A DNA stretch of 64,000 nucleotides from Sphingobacterium sp. UBA7855 (GCA_002500745.1 DLST01000017.1:1-64000), one strand, 5' to 3'. Shown: positions 1-8,303, counted from the first letter of the stretch. The notes: a model not told the origin generated them from the sequence alone. Translations and numbers: made by a program.

Positions 1-100
1 TCCCATTTTCCGCGCAGTAAGCTTTCTTACTTTTTCCGCTCCGATGCCACTCTGCTATCATAGACAGCATACGCTCGCGCTTTTCTTCTAAGTTGTTCAT
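1..100 (-). CDS. IS66-family accessory protein (TnpA-like), N-terminal part
   Basis: The reverse strand opens at an ATG at 98-100 and runs off the window edge after 33 codons. The visible start, MNNLEEKRERML followed by an AEWHRSGKSKKAYC segment, has the typical helix-turn-helix beginning of the small accessory ORF of IS66 elements. It contains the W..SG.SKK..C pattern of that family. The neighbour on the right is a truncated acyltransferase tail, so this is probably the end of an IS66 element inserted in that gene. Only the first third is visible, so intactness cannot be judged. Confidence 0.55.
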   Translation of the reverse strand, partial: MNNLEEKRERMLSMIAEWHRSGKSKKAYCAENG

Positions 101-136
101 ACAGCAAAGCTAAAGCCTAATGCGATCTAAGGCAAT

Positions 137-346
137 ATGTACTTTGTAGGACGGATACGTTTTGTTGAGAAAGAAAAGCCGTCGACTTCATTGATGGCGA
201 CTGTTATAATTGCTGGGATGATGTTTCTTATCGTATTTGCATACATTGCCCTGCGTTGGGTCGATGAACCTTTAAGAGCGTATTTAAATATCAAAAAAAG
301 GAAAGAAATAAAGCAGATTGAAGAATATCCGAATAAGTCAAATTAA
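137..346 (+). pseudogene. C-terminal remnant of an acyltransferase-3 family gene
   Basis: This 69-codon fragment has one transmembrane helix (about residues 20-41) ending in ALRWVDEPLRAYLN and a basic, charged tail. The same ending (ASLKWYDEPLRKWL) closes the acyltransferase gene immediately downstream, so this is most likely the last segment of a neighbouring paralogue whose front was removed by the IS66 element at the left edge. An in-frame stop lies at 128-130, so it has no longer upstream reading frame. It is probably not functional. The ATG at 137 is simply the first available one. Confidence 0.55.
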
Positions 347-352
347 ATAAAT

Positions 353-1470
353 ATGATAGAATCTCCTAAACCGTACTATCCGGTATTGGACGGCCTTCGA
401 GGAATTGCAGCAATTGTAGTCGTTACCTTTCATCTTGCAGAACCGCTGGCGACAGGGCATCTGGACATATTGGTCAACCACGGTTATTTGGCGGTGGATT
501 TTTTCTTCCTGCTATCCGGCTTCGTGATCAGTCACGCCTACGATAACAGATGGCAGGAGATGAGCATGGCGAATTTCTTTAAGCGTAGGATTGCCAGACT
601 GCAACCCATGGTTGTGCTGGGCATGACCTTGGGGGCAATCGGTTTCTATTTCACAGATTCAGCGATATGGCCACTGATAGATACTGTCCCTTTATGGAAA
701 CTATTGTTGGTGATGTTTATCGGATACACCCTATTCCCTGTTCCCCTAACTCTTGATATACGGGGTTGGCAGGAAATGCATCCACTAAATAGTGTCGGAT
801 GGTCACTTTTCTTCGAATATATTGCCAATTTCCTATACGCTATTTGGGTCCGAAAATTCTCAGAGAGATCCTTGTCAATTTTTTGGTAGCGATATCGGGC
901 GTAGCACTTGTCCACATGGCGATAACCAGTCCCAATGGAGATGTCAGCGGAGGTTGGACCCTAAATGTCGAACACGTAAGAATTGGTTTTATCCGTACTA
1001 TGTATCCTTTCTTTGCGGGACTTCTGATGGCTAGGGTAGCTCAACCCGTAAAAATTAAGAATGCATTATTATGGTGTGCACTCCTGCTTACAATCATTTT
1101 GTATATGCCACGCATTGGTGGCGACGAAAAACTGTGGATGAATGCATTGTATGAATCGGTTTGCATTATATTGCTATTTCCACTTATTGTTTATCTTGGT
1201 GCAGGAGCTGGTAAACTCAACAAAACTGAAAATAAACTATGTAGGTTTTTGGGAGACATTTCTTATTCGCTTTATATGGTACATTACCCTCTGGTATATT
1301 TTTATGTTGCATGGATCAGTAATAACAACGGTGTTACTATTAATAAAGCCTGGCCATATGCAATTGTCATTCTATTTGGTAGTCTCATTTTGGCATATGC
1401 GAGCTTAAAATGGTATGATGAACCCTTGCGGAAGTGGTTAAGAAAGAAAATGGCACACAAAAACCAATGA
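353..1470 (+). pseudogene. Acyltransferase-3 (OafA/PlsY-independent type) gene with one frameshift
   Basis: Membrane O-acyltransferases of this family transfer acyl groups to extracellular sugars or glycans. The first part (353 to about 845) begins with PVLDGLRGIAAIVVVTFHL, containing the conserved catalytic-type His, and the SGFVISHAY segment. The second part (about 845-1470) carries further helices and the GDISYSLYMVHYP motif typical of the C-terminal half. The two halves lie in different frames. Adding one T to the T-run at 843-845 would join them smoothly (FLYAI then LGPKILREIL) into a protein of about 372 residues, the usual family length. Everything else is intact, so this is either a recent inactivation, a phase-variable slip, or a sequencing error. 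It lies 7 bp after a truncated paralogue. Confidence 0.8.
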
Positions 1471-1535
1471 CGATCACTATATTGATAATAGAAAACAAAA
1501 TTACATTTCTTATTATATCAAAATTTAGTTAAACA

Positions 1536-1593
1536 AAAAACAGGTAAATAGAACTAGATAGGATAACCCATATAATTCTATTTGCCTGTTTTT
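1536..1593 (+). terminator. Hairpin terminator after the acyltransferase
   Basis: An 18-bp stem (1536-1553 with 1576-1593, one wobble) encloses a 22-nt loop and ends in five T residues. It lies 65 bp after the acyltransferase stop codon and would end that transcript. Confidence 0.7.
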
Positions 1594-1655
1594 ATCCTTT
1601 TTATAAACTTTAATAAAGGTACTAAAGGTTCTATTGAGCTCTCGTGACCCCGCTT

Positions 1656-1689
1656 AAGGAGACACTTCATAGAAAGTATCTCCTTTTTT
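1656..1689 (+). terminator. Second hairpin with T-tract
   Basis: AAGGAGA and ACTT pair with AAGT and TCTCCTT around a short loop, followed by a T-run. It lies in the gene-free stretch 1471-1797, which otherwise shows only the first terminator and AT-rich spacer. It may be a leftover terminator of a gene lost when the neighbouring transposon arrived. Confidence 0.45.
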
Positions 1690-1797
1690 ATGCCCATAAA
1701 AAACTATGAGCCAAGCTATTGAAGCATATTCAATTAGAGTTCGAAAATTTTAACAAAAATATTTAGTTTTAGGTCACGAATTATGCAAAAATAAGGT

Positions 1798-2247
1798 TCA
1801 CAGCACCTCTCTCCCCTTTTTCCCTTTTTTGAGCCTATCCCCAATTTTAATGTAAAGTTGGGATATGTTCAAGCCCCAGTTATACACTGACTTTCTCCAC
1901 TTCTTAGAGATGTGTTTTGTTATCAGAAAAATCAGCTTCATAAAAGCATTCTCAGCATTGAATGCACATTTAGAACTCGTTATTTTTCGGATCTGACGGT
2001 CCATTCCTTCAATAGGATTAGTGGTATAGATTGTCTTACGCACCTGCTCATCATACTAAAATCGTATAGAGGTTGGATTGTCCAGACGCTTTATCTTCCT
2101 GAGGTGACTTCCCAGCTCGCTATCCATCTTCGACTCCAGTAAATGCTTAATTAAGGGCGCTAGAACGCCTTCATTGGGGATTAACTCTTTCCGATCACTA
2201 TGATCTTTATGGACATGGGTATTAAATTCTATATGATGAAGTAATCC
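1798..2247 (-). pseudogene. IS256-type (mutator) transposase, internally deleted remnant
   Basis: Read from right to left, the frame shows an N-terminal piece (NEGVLAPLIKHLLESKMDSEL), typical of the start of IS256-family transposases. It is joined directly to their C-terminal end: YDEQVRKTIYTTNPIEGMDR, then the KHISKKW..SVYNWG segment. About two thirds of the protein, including the DDE core, is missing between the two, and a TAG stop interrupts the frame just before YDEQ (about 2055). It is therefore a dead deletion derivative. It abuts a copy of the island's regulatory motif at 2302-2324, so it probably disrupted a gene that this motif once controlled. Confidence 0.75.
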
Positions 2248-2301
2248 GCTTCCATTTCATTGTCAATTATTATAACACATAAAGAGTCACGAACCAACTT
2301 T

Positions 2302-2324
2302 TCTCGTCAAACTCAATTTTCACC
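2302..2324 (-). promoter_or_regulatory. LytTR-like operator, copy 1 (faces left into IS256 scar)
   Basis: Read on the minus strand: GGTGAAA, ATTG, AGTT, then TGACGAGA. This has the 23-bp layout shared by all seven copies (2302, 2427, 8281, 9718, 11726, 18919, 20932). A TATAATAA box follows exactly 28 bp after the final GAG, at 2267-2274. The gene it would drive is not recognisable, because an IS256 remnant begins within about 60 bp. Confidence 0.55.
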
Positions 2325-2335
2325 TATCCAAAACA

Positions 2336-2404
2336 ATGGAATTACTCGATAAACTGGAAAAACATAGAAAAAATGCCCTTAAAGCCTATAAAACAAAGAA
2401 ATAG
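2336..2404 (+). CDS. 22-codon ORF, possible remnant
   Basis: This very short frame, MELLDKLEKHRKNALKAY plus a four-residue tail, lies between two inward-facing copies of the regulatory motif. It is a Lys-rich amphipathic helix with no ribosome-binding site. It could be the front of a truncated gene or chance. The stretch 2248-2516 otherwise holds only the two operators. Confidence 0.15.
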   Translation: MELLDKLEKHRKNALKAYKTKK

Positions 2405-2426
2405 GGTAAAATAGGTAGTTTATAAT

Positions 2427-2449
2427 GGTCAAACACGAGTTTGACGAGA
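2427..2449 (+). promoter_or_regulatory. LytTR-like operator, copy 2 (drives the RiPP operon)
   Basis: The site reads GGTCAAA, CACG, AGTT, TGACGAGA. A weak -7 box (GATTTTAG, 2477-2484) follows at the same 28-bp spacing as the other copies, placing the start site near 2490 and leaving about 27 nt of leader before the precursor ATG at 2517. It is the only candidate promoter for the precursor-receiver-LanB operon. Confidence 0.65.
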
Positions 2450-2516
2450 ATATTTTTTTCGAGTGGATAGTAGGCAGATTTTAGTGAAAAATATTAGTCA
2501 CTAAACAATAAAAATT

Positions 2517-2666
2517 ATGGAACTATCAAATTCAGAAATTGAACAATTTTTAAAAATCGAAAAGGAAATTATCGGAAGTGCGGATTATTCAAATAGTACA
2601 GGTAAAGGAATCTTTGACGAGACTGAACAAACTGGTACAGTCACAATGACAACTTCCTATTCATAA
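2517..2666 (+). CDS. Putative cysteine-free RiPP precursor peptide (49 aa)
   Basis: This small gene is missed by usual length cut-offs. It encodes 49 residues: an acidic, helical leader-like first part (MELSNSEIEQFLKIEKEI), a Gly-Ser boundary near residues 20-21, and a tail rich in Ser and Thr ending in EQTGTVTMTTSYS. From residue 21 on there are 5 Ser and 7 Thr but no Cys anywhere. It lies 68 bp after the last base of an operator copy and 23 bp before an operon that encodes a lanthipeptide dehydratase, which acts on Ser/Thr of such peptides. That is why I call it the substrate. Without Cys, classical lanthionine rings cannot form within the peptide, so the product may be a linear dehydroamino-acid peptide or be cross-linked another way. 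The start has no Shine-Dalgarno sequence, as usual in this phylum. The role is inferred from composition and position only. Confidence 0.65.
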   Translation: MELSNSEIEQFLKIEKEIIGSADYSNSTGKGIFDETEQTGTVTMTTSYS

Positions 2667-2689
2667 ATGATTATTTATTAAAATTTAAC

Positions 2690-3076
2690 ATGATGGAGAA
2701 TGGTTTTTCATGTATACTTATTGAAGATGAAGCGTTAGCGATTGAGATGCTACAAGACTATATTAGTCGTAGGAATGATCTAATCCTTATGGGAACTGCT
2801 ATCGAGCGATCAGAAATCCAAAGTCTACTAAGAATTTGTTCTCCTACAATAATTTTCCTTGATTTAGTTATACCTTATGGAGATAAAAATGATTTCAATT
2901 ATTCAAAATTTCCAGAGTCCTCAATTTTTGTTATAATTTCTGCTACACCAATAAGCCACTATAATGGAGAAATTCCCAATGGGGAAATATATGAACTATT
3001 GAAGCCGATTTCTTTCGAAGATTTCAATAAATGTATAGACAAAATTTTAAAAAATATTAAGGTAACTAATGTATAG
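2690..3076 (+). CDS. Receiver-only (single-domain) response regulator
   Basis: The 128 residues form one CheY-like receiver domain and nothing else. The acidic pocket (IEDE near residues 11-14), the phospho-acceptor Asp in IIFLDLVIP (about residue 66), the Ser/Thr switch in VIISAT and the Lys in ELLKPI are all present, so phosphorylation is plausible. The sequence resembles the receiver half of LytTR regulators, but the DNA-binding domain is absent. It overlaps the LanB start by 8 bp (ATGTATAG), indicating translational coupling. A receiver inside a LanB operon is unusual. It could be a phosphate sink or decoy for the LytS/LytTR pair encoded convergently downstream, or it could bind LanB or the peptide. 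The start could also be the second ATG at 2693. Confidence 0.75.
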   Translation: MMENGFSCILIEDEALAIEMLQDYISRRNDLILMGTAIERSEIQSLLRICSPTIIFLDLVIPYGDKNDFNYSKFPESSIFVIISATPISHYNGEIPNGEIYELLKPISFEDFNKCIDKILKNIKVTNV

Positions 3077-6000
3077 GCTTGTTAAACCTGCAGATTTCTT
3101 TATAATTAGAAACCCAAGATTGCCAATTAGCTTTTTCGATAGAGTGAATAATTGCAAGACTGAATTGGAATTTTGGGATTTTATCGTTGAATTTTTCAAA
3201 GATCCACAGTTGCTTGATGCAATTGCTATAGCCAGTCAAGACCTTTTCAATCAATTAGAAACATTATTAAACAAACCCTTTACACAGGAAACTAGGAATA
3301 TATTGCCGTCAATATATAAATACATCAGTAGAATGTCTAACCGCCCTACTCCATTTGGAAAGTTTTCATCTATTTCAATCGGGAATATTTCAAATGTAAA
3401 TACCAAACTTGTTTTAAACAACAAGTTTCTTTCTAAATACCGCTTGGATTATGCGAGCCAGGAAATAATAAATAAACAGTTATTAAACGATGAAATTACG
3501 ATTGAGAATATAATCTTTTATCCAAATTCAACGCTCATCAATAATGGCGACAACTTCTCATACATCGAATATACAGAGCATTTTTCTGACAGAAAATTTA
3601 ACTGGTCGAGGATTAACTCAAACATTTTAATTAATACAGTAATTGCCAATACGAGCAACGGGCAAACAATCAAACAAATAATAAATTCTATCGGACAGTT
3701 TGGGGTAACAGAAGTTCAGGCTAGAAAATTTATATTTGAGCTAATCGAGCATAAAATTCTCATACCAGAAACTGATCCTATTACTACAGTTGATAGCTTA
3801 GATCATTTTTTCAATAGAGCCCTTAATATATCTAAGGGAACAAATTTTTATAATAGTATTATTGAACTTTCGGAAATTTTAGCGAACAGTGAGTCAGAGG
3901 GAATCAGCTCATCGAAATGTATTATCAAGGAAGATTTTTCGAGTTTATTTCACAAAGATCCCAAAAATTTGTTCCAAGTGGATTCAATGAGAAAAATGAC
4001 CGAAGGCAATCTAAATGATATTGAAATTTCAATTATAATACGCGAGATATTCGAATTAATACATTTAAATCATAATAAAAAAGCTGACGATCTACAACTT
4101 TTCACAAAGAAATTTTACTCACGATATGGAGATCAGGAAATCCCCTTGATGGAGGCTTTAGATTTTGAACAAGGTATTGGATATGGTACTCAAGCCTCAA
4201 TTTTAGAAAGAGAACTCCCACTGCTAAATGGACTAATTGGCAGTCAAACAAACAATATCCCCGATTATTCTGAATTTGTTGAATCAATTGTAGAAAAGTA
4301 TTCTGAAAAGCCAGATTATAGTAAACGTTCAATAGAACTGAAAGAAAAAGACTTTGAGATATTTGGGACGAAGAATAATTCAGAAAAAAACAAGTTACCC
4401 CTTGGCTTATATATATTCGGAAACCTATTAGAAACAAAATCTGATATTAAGGATTTCAGATTTCATTTAAAAGGTTGTGGAGGCTCATCGTCTTTACCGT
4501 TGCTAACCCGTTTTTCATATCTTGATGAGACACTAAAGACCAAACTTTTAAAGCTTGCACGAGAAGAACAAAACCAATTAAATGAAACTATTCTGGCAGA
4601 GATCGTATTTTATCCTAAATCCAATGCCGGAAACATTCTTGCAAGGCCAAGTTTATACGAATATGAAATTCCTATTATTGGTCAAGCTGCCGTTGATAAG
4701 GATCATACAATACCATTAAGTGATATATATTTAAAAACAGTAAACGGAAAGGTAATTTTAAGATCAAAAAATCTAAATAAACGTATACTTCCTAGACTCA
4801 GCAGCGCGCATAACTTCCATTATGGAATGACTATTTATAGATTTTTATGTGATGTTCAACAACAAGAAAATTCCATTAAAATTTCTTGGGATTGGCATCC
4901 AAATACAAAAAAAAATTTCTTTCCCAGAATATGCTATAAGCATCTTATGCTTTCCCGTGCCGAATGGCATATCCCAAATATAGAATTTAGGACTTTGAAT
5001 CTTAGGGATGCTAATGAAAAAATCGAATATTTTATAAAAAAATACCAGCTTCCTACAAAAGTTTTAATCGCCAATGGAGACAATGAAGTTTTAATTGATC
5101 TAGGTAACGAAATCGGGAAACAGATCTTTTTAAAAGAATTGAATCATAAGGATCTAAGGCTAATTGAAAATATTTATGATGAATTTAGTAGCCCAGTTGT
5201 TAATTCTGACGGCGAAGTATTGTCCAATGAAGTGATTATTCCAATTATTGGAAATTCCACTAGAGGTTCCTCTACCCTGCCTATTCAGTCCGAAAGTAAT
5301 ATTAAGCGAACATTTGTTCCGGGAAGCGAATGGCTATATCTCAAAATTTATTGTGGTGAAAGAGAAAGCGATAGGATCATTCAAGAAAAATTGCAACGGA
5401 TAGTTCAAGGGCTAAAGCAACATGATAAAATTCAAAAATGGTTTTATATCAGATATACCGATCCAGAACCGCATCTCCGCGTACGATTTCAATTAAATGG
5501 AGAATTGGAAAGTACATTTTTAATAGTCTTGAAAAGTATCAACAATATCTTGGAGCCATTAATTAAAAGTCGCCGCATTTCAAAGTTCATGCTTGATACT
5601 TATGAACGGGAACTTGAACGTTATGGTTTCTCAAACATTGAAAATTGCGAATCTATATTCCACTTAGAGAGTGAAACGATTACCAAATTATTACCCTATA
5701 TTAAACGTGAAGGTGAAAGCCTTAGATGGAAGCTGGCATTAGGAATGACGAAGAATCTTCTTTCAGCATTCAATTATACAATTGCTGAACAAATATCATT
5801 GCTTAATTTATGGAGAGACCGTTTTCTTAAGGAATTTGACACTGTACCAAAATTAAAGTACAAACTGGACAAAAATTTCCGGGAAAAGAAGGATGAAATC
5901 TCTTCATTTATGAAAATAGAAAACACTAATTATTGCTCGATACTCAATGAATATAAGGCCCAAATGACTTTAGTCGCAGAGAAATGCAATAAGAATAAAG

Positions 6001-6152
6001 ATTTTCAAATGATGAACTTAAGAATAATTGGCTCTCTAACACACATGCTTTTGAATAGAATTTTCTTCACCAAACAAAGAGAACAGGAAATGGTAATTTA
6101 CCATTTCCTTGTTAAGATCTTAAATTGTGAGTTCAAGAGAACTGAATGTTAA
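3069..6152 (+). CDS. Class I lanthipeptide dehydratase (full-length LanB)
   Basis: LanB enzymes use glutamyl-tRNA to glutamylate Ser/Thr of a precursor peptide and then eliminate glutamate to give dehydroalanine or dehydrobutyrine. The 1027-residue length matches full-length LanB with both domains. Roughly residues 1-650 are the glutamylation region, beginning near PRLPISFF and including the SNRPTPFGKFSSISIG motif. About 745-1015 are the SpaB_C-type elimination domain, with the hallmark GSEWLYLKIYCG and IRYTDPEPHLRVRF. Many Bacteroidota split LanB into two proteins, but this one is fused. Its only apparent substrate is the Cys-free peptide at 2517-2666. No LanC cyclase, C39 transporter or LanP-type subtilisin is visible within 64 kb. 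The gene is AT-rich compared with the window's housekeeping genes. Its stop lies 7 bp from the convergent LytTR gene. Confidence 0.9.
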   Translation: MYRLVKPADFFIIRNPRLPISFFDRVNNCKTELEFWDFIVEFFKDPQLLDAIAIASQDLFNQLETLLNKPFTQETRNILPSIYKYISRMSNRPTPFGKFSSISIGNISNVNTKLVLNNKFLSKYRLDYASQEIINKQLLNDEITIENIIFYPNSTLINNGDNFSYIEYTEHFSDRKFNWSRINSNILINTVIANTSNGQTIKQIINSIGQFGVTEVQARKFIFELIEHKILIPETDPITTVDSLDHFFNRALNISKGTNFYNSIIELSEILANSESEGISSSKCIIKEDFSSLFHKDPKNLFQVDSMRKMTEGNLNDIEISIIIREIFELIHLNHNKKADDLQLFTKKFYSRYGDQEIPLMEALDFEQGIGYGTQASILERELPLLNGLIGSQTNNIPDYSEFVESIVEKYSEKPDYSKRSIELKEKDFEIFGTKNNSEKNKLPLGLYIFGNLLETKSDIKDFRFHLKGCGGSSSLPLLTRFSYLDETLKTKLLKLAREEQNQLNETILAEIVFYPKSNAGNILARPSLYEYEIPIIGQAAVDKDHTIPLSDIYLKTVNGKVILRSKNLNKRILPRLSSAHNFHYGMTIYRFLCDVQQQENSIKISWDWHPNTKKNFFPRICYKHLMLSRAEWHIPNIEFRTLNLRDANEKIEYFIKKYQLPTKVLIANGDNEVLIDLGNEIGKQIFLKELNHKDLRLIENIYDEFSSPVVNSDGEVLSNEVIIPIIGNSTRGSSTLPIQSESNIKRTFVPGSEWLYLKIYCGERESDRIIQEKLQRIVQGLKQHDKIQKWFYIRYTDPEPHLRVRFQLNGELESTFLIVLKSINNILEPLIKSRRISKFMLDTYERELERYGFSNIENCESIFHLESETITKLLPYIKREGESLRWKLALGMTKNLLSAFNYTIAEQISLLNLWRDRFLKEFDTVPKLKYKLDKNFREKKDEISSFMKIENTNYCSILNEYKAQMTLVAEKCNKNKDFQMMNLRIIGSLTHMLLNRIFFTKQREQEMVIYHFLVKILNCEFKRTEC

Positions 6153-6159
6153 AAAGCTA

Positions 6160-6864
6160 TTAACCTCCCGTTAATCCCAAACGTTTAAACAATTCTGCTT
6201 TATATTGACCACCAATTGGCACATCGTCCAAACTGCCTCTCATTTTTATTATATTACCTTCAACTTGCTTAGCATAATCTAGATTAATGATGTAAGATTT
6301 GTGCACTCGGATAAACTGCTTTGCATTGACCAAGGATTCTTCCATTTCCATTAGTTTTTTCCACACATGGTACGTTTTTTCCAATGTTTCAACCCATACG
6401 TAATCCTTATCTGCCTTGATTGAATATACTTCATCGTAAGGTGTAATGATAATATTTGACCTATCTTTAATTATAAGAAAGTTCAGTTCCGGTTTGGTTC
6501 CCTTCTCCAGGTTTAAGTACGCCTGGGCTTTTTCTATAGTCTGCAAAAGACGATCTACGCCAAATGGCTTAAGTATATAATCTAAGACATTTAATTGATA
6601 TCCTTCGATAGCATGTGATGGATCACCAGTAACAAATACAAATAAAGGAGGATTTTTAAGGCTTTTAAGAAAATTAACACCATCCAAATCAGGCATTTGA
6701 ATATCACAGAATACCAGATTTATTTCGTTTGATCTTAACACTTTCATTGCATCAAATGCATTATTAAATACTCCCACAATTTCTATATCGGGAATTTTCT
6801 CTAAATGAGACACGAGTATTTCCTGTGCCAGTTGTTCATCATCAATTACAATACATTTAATCAT
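6160..6864 (-). CDS. LytTR-family response regulator
   Basis: The 234-residue protein has an N-terminal receiver (acidic pair DDE at 8-10, phospho-acceptor Asp in LVFCDIQMPDLDG, switch Thr in FVTGD, Lys in YILKPF) and a C-terminal LytTR DNA-binding domain from about residue 130 (IIIKDRSN, then the FIRVHKSYIINL helix-strand signature). It is encoded 13 bp after its kinase, so the two are co-transcribed. AlgR, a LytTR protein, binds sites containing GTTCGTC. Two of the island's seven operator copies contain exactly AGTTCGTC, and the others differ by a base or two. This gene is therefore the best candidate for the regulator of the RiPP operon and the secreted protease operons. That link is inferred. 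Confidence 0.88.
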   Translation of the reverse strand: MIKCIVIDDEQLAQEILVSHLEKIPDIEIVGVFNNAFDAMKVLRSNEINLVFCDIQMPDLDGVNFLKSLKNPPLFVFVTGDPSHAIEGYQLNVLDYILKPFGVDRLLQTIEKAQAYLNLEKGTKPELNFLIIKDRSNIIITPYDEVYSIKADKDYVWVETLEKTYHVWKKLMEMEESLVNAKQFIRVHKSYIINLDYAKQVEGNIIKMRGSLDDVPIGGQYKAELFKRLGLTGG

Positions 6865-6877
6865 TTTTCAAGATTTA

Positions 6878-8038
6878 TTACAATTCAATTTCAAGTACGA
6901 CAGTGTAACTATTCAGATTATCAGATATGTCTAATTTATATCTATCCTTATATCGAAGTTCCAGTCTCCTATTAACATTTTTCAATCCAATGCCACCTTT
7001 TGGTGGTTCAGTACTGCTTTTATTTACTCCATTAGCAACTACAAATTTCAATACACCTGAATCAATTGTTAATGAAACATCAACCCATGCATCTGCTCTG
7101 CTTCTTTCTGGTCCATGTTTGATCGCATTTTCGATAAAAGGCAATAGCATTAATGGGACTATTCGATAAGGTTCCTTTATCTTTTCTATATTAAAATTCA
7201 GATTTATGTCATTACCAAATCTGATCTGGATAAGGTCCAGATAATCATTTAAAAACTGAATTTCTTTTGCGATGAATATTTTATCATCATTGGTCTGATA
7301 AAGCAAATACCGTAACATATTAGACAGTTTCATTATGGTATTAGGAGTACTGGGTTCTCCTTTTTCAGCCAGCCTATATATGCTATTTAACGTATTAAAT
7401 AAAAAATGGGGAGAGATCTGAGATTTAAGAATTTCAAGTTCCATCTTAAGGTTATCTCGTTCCAGATTTGCTTTATCTAATTCAAGATTAGTAGTCTTTA
7501 ATTCTAAATTTGCTTTTTCAAGTTCGAGTTCTGCCTGGTTCTTTTCTAATAAGAGCATCTTGTTGCCTTGAACAATAAGATGCTTAACCAATTTTGGTGT
7601 TAATGGTAGGGATACAAGGGTTAAATAATCAGGAAATGCACCAGGAAATTTTTTAAGTCGATAAATACCGAAATATCCATCACTGGTAAAAAATTTCACA
7701 TACTTATAAATGCCACTACCTTCCTTTAATTTAAAGTCAGTAAGAAAGTCACATGCAAAATAAGTAATATTTAACCACCAGATATATGATAGGATTATAA
7801 ATATTATGAGGTGAAGTACTTTTCTTTTTTCTATCCATTTTGAAATAAGCCAAATACCGGAATAGAACAAGGATGTAGTGACAAAAAGTTCTTTTGCTAC
7901 TAAAATCCAGATATAGTTCCCTCCTAGCCTTCTATAAGTAAAATAATACGTAAAAAAGACTAACATCCAAAAAATTATATGCACGATCACCCTTACGAAA
8001 GGCGTATACCATTTCCCCCAAATAACTTCACTTCTCAT
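6878..8038 (-). CDS. LytS/YehU-type sensor histidine kinase
   Basis: The 386-residue kinase has about four transmembrane helices in the first 130 residues, then a heptad-rich coiled coil (ELEKANLELKTTNLELDKA, near 175-205). The His_kinase domain carries the phospho-acceptor in QISPHFLFNTLNSI (about residue 212) and the ATPase domain contains LLPFIENAIKHG and GGIGLKNVNRRL. No extracytoplasmic sensor domain is evident, so it probably senses through its membrane helices. It is the first gene of a two-gene operon with the LytTR regulator. No copy of the operator faces its own start, so there is no sign of autoregulation by that motif. Confidence 0.88.
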   Translation of the reverse strand: MRSEVIWGKWYTPFVRVIVHIIFWMLVFFTYYFTYRRLGGNYIWILVAKELFVTTSLFYSGIWLISKWIEKRKVLHLIIFIILSYIWWLNITYFACDFLTDFKLKEGSGIYKYVKFFTSDGYFGIYRLKKFPGAFPDYLTLVSLPLTPKLVKHLIVQGNKMLLLEKNQAELELEKANLELKTTNLELDKANLERDNLKMELEILKSQISPHFLFNTLNSIYRLAEKGEPSTPNTIMKLSNMLRYLLYQTNDDKIFIAKEIQFLNDYLDLIQIRFGNDINLNFNIEKIKEPYRIVPLMLLPFIENAIKHGPERSRADAWVDVSLTIDSGVLKFVVANGVNKSSTEPPKGGIGLKNVNRRLELRYKDRYKLDISDNLNSYTVVLEIEL

Positions 8039-8280
8039 GTAATATTGGTTTACTTACTAATATCTTTTTATTCAATATGTAGTCAAAAATTTACTAAATA
8101 TAATAAAGAAAGATCTTAAAGAAAGATAATCGATACATAACATGACACAAGAATAATTTTCGTAAAAAATAACAGCCTCTAAATAAAGGAATTAAAAAAA
8201 AATATTCAGCTTTTTTGGTAAGCTTAGAGATATCAAATCATTACATTTTAAAATATTGTGGTATTTCAAAAGTTTGTCAA

Positions 8281-8303
8281 GGTCAAATTGCTGTTCGACG
8301 AGA
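8281..8303 (+). promoter_or_regulatory. LytTR-like operator, copy 3 (orphan, faces the IS3 element)
   Basis: The site reads GGTCAAA, TTGC, TGTT, CGACGAGA, with TATTTTGA at the standard 28-bp distance (8331-8338). The IS3 left end at 8380 begins about 40 bp further on, so the gene once driven from here is gone. The rest of the gene-free stretch 8039-8379 shows only AT-rich sequence, which presumably also contains the promoter of the kinase gene. Confidence 0.6.

Noticed and set aside
2517..2666. Possibility that the 49-codon ORF is a pseudo-ORF in a leader RNA
   Set aside because: Ser/Thr-rich tail, charged helical start and placement between operator and LanB favour a real precursor; kept with moderate confidence.
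2690..3076. Possibility that the receiver gene is a truncated LytTR gene
   Set aside because: Its end overlaps the lanB start neatly and no LytTR coding sequence follows in any frame, so it was kept as a receiver-only gene; a very old truncation cannot be excluded.
4102..4437. 111-codon antisense ORF inside lanB
   Set aside because: It has no family character and is opposite a conserved LanB region, so it is a shadow frame.
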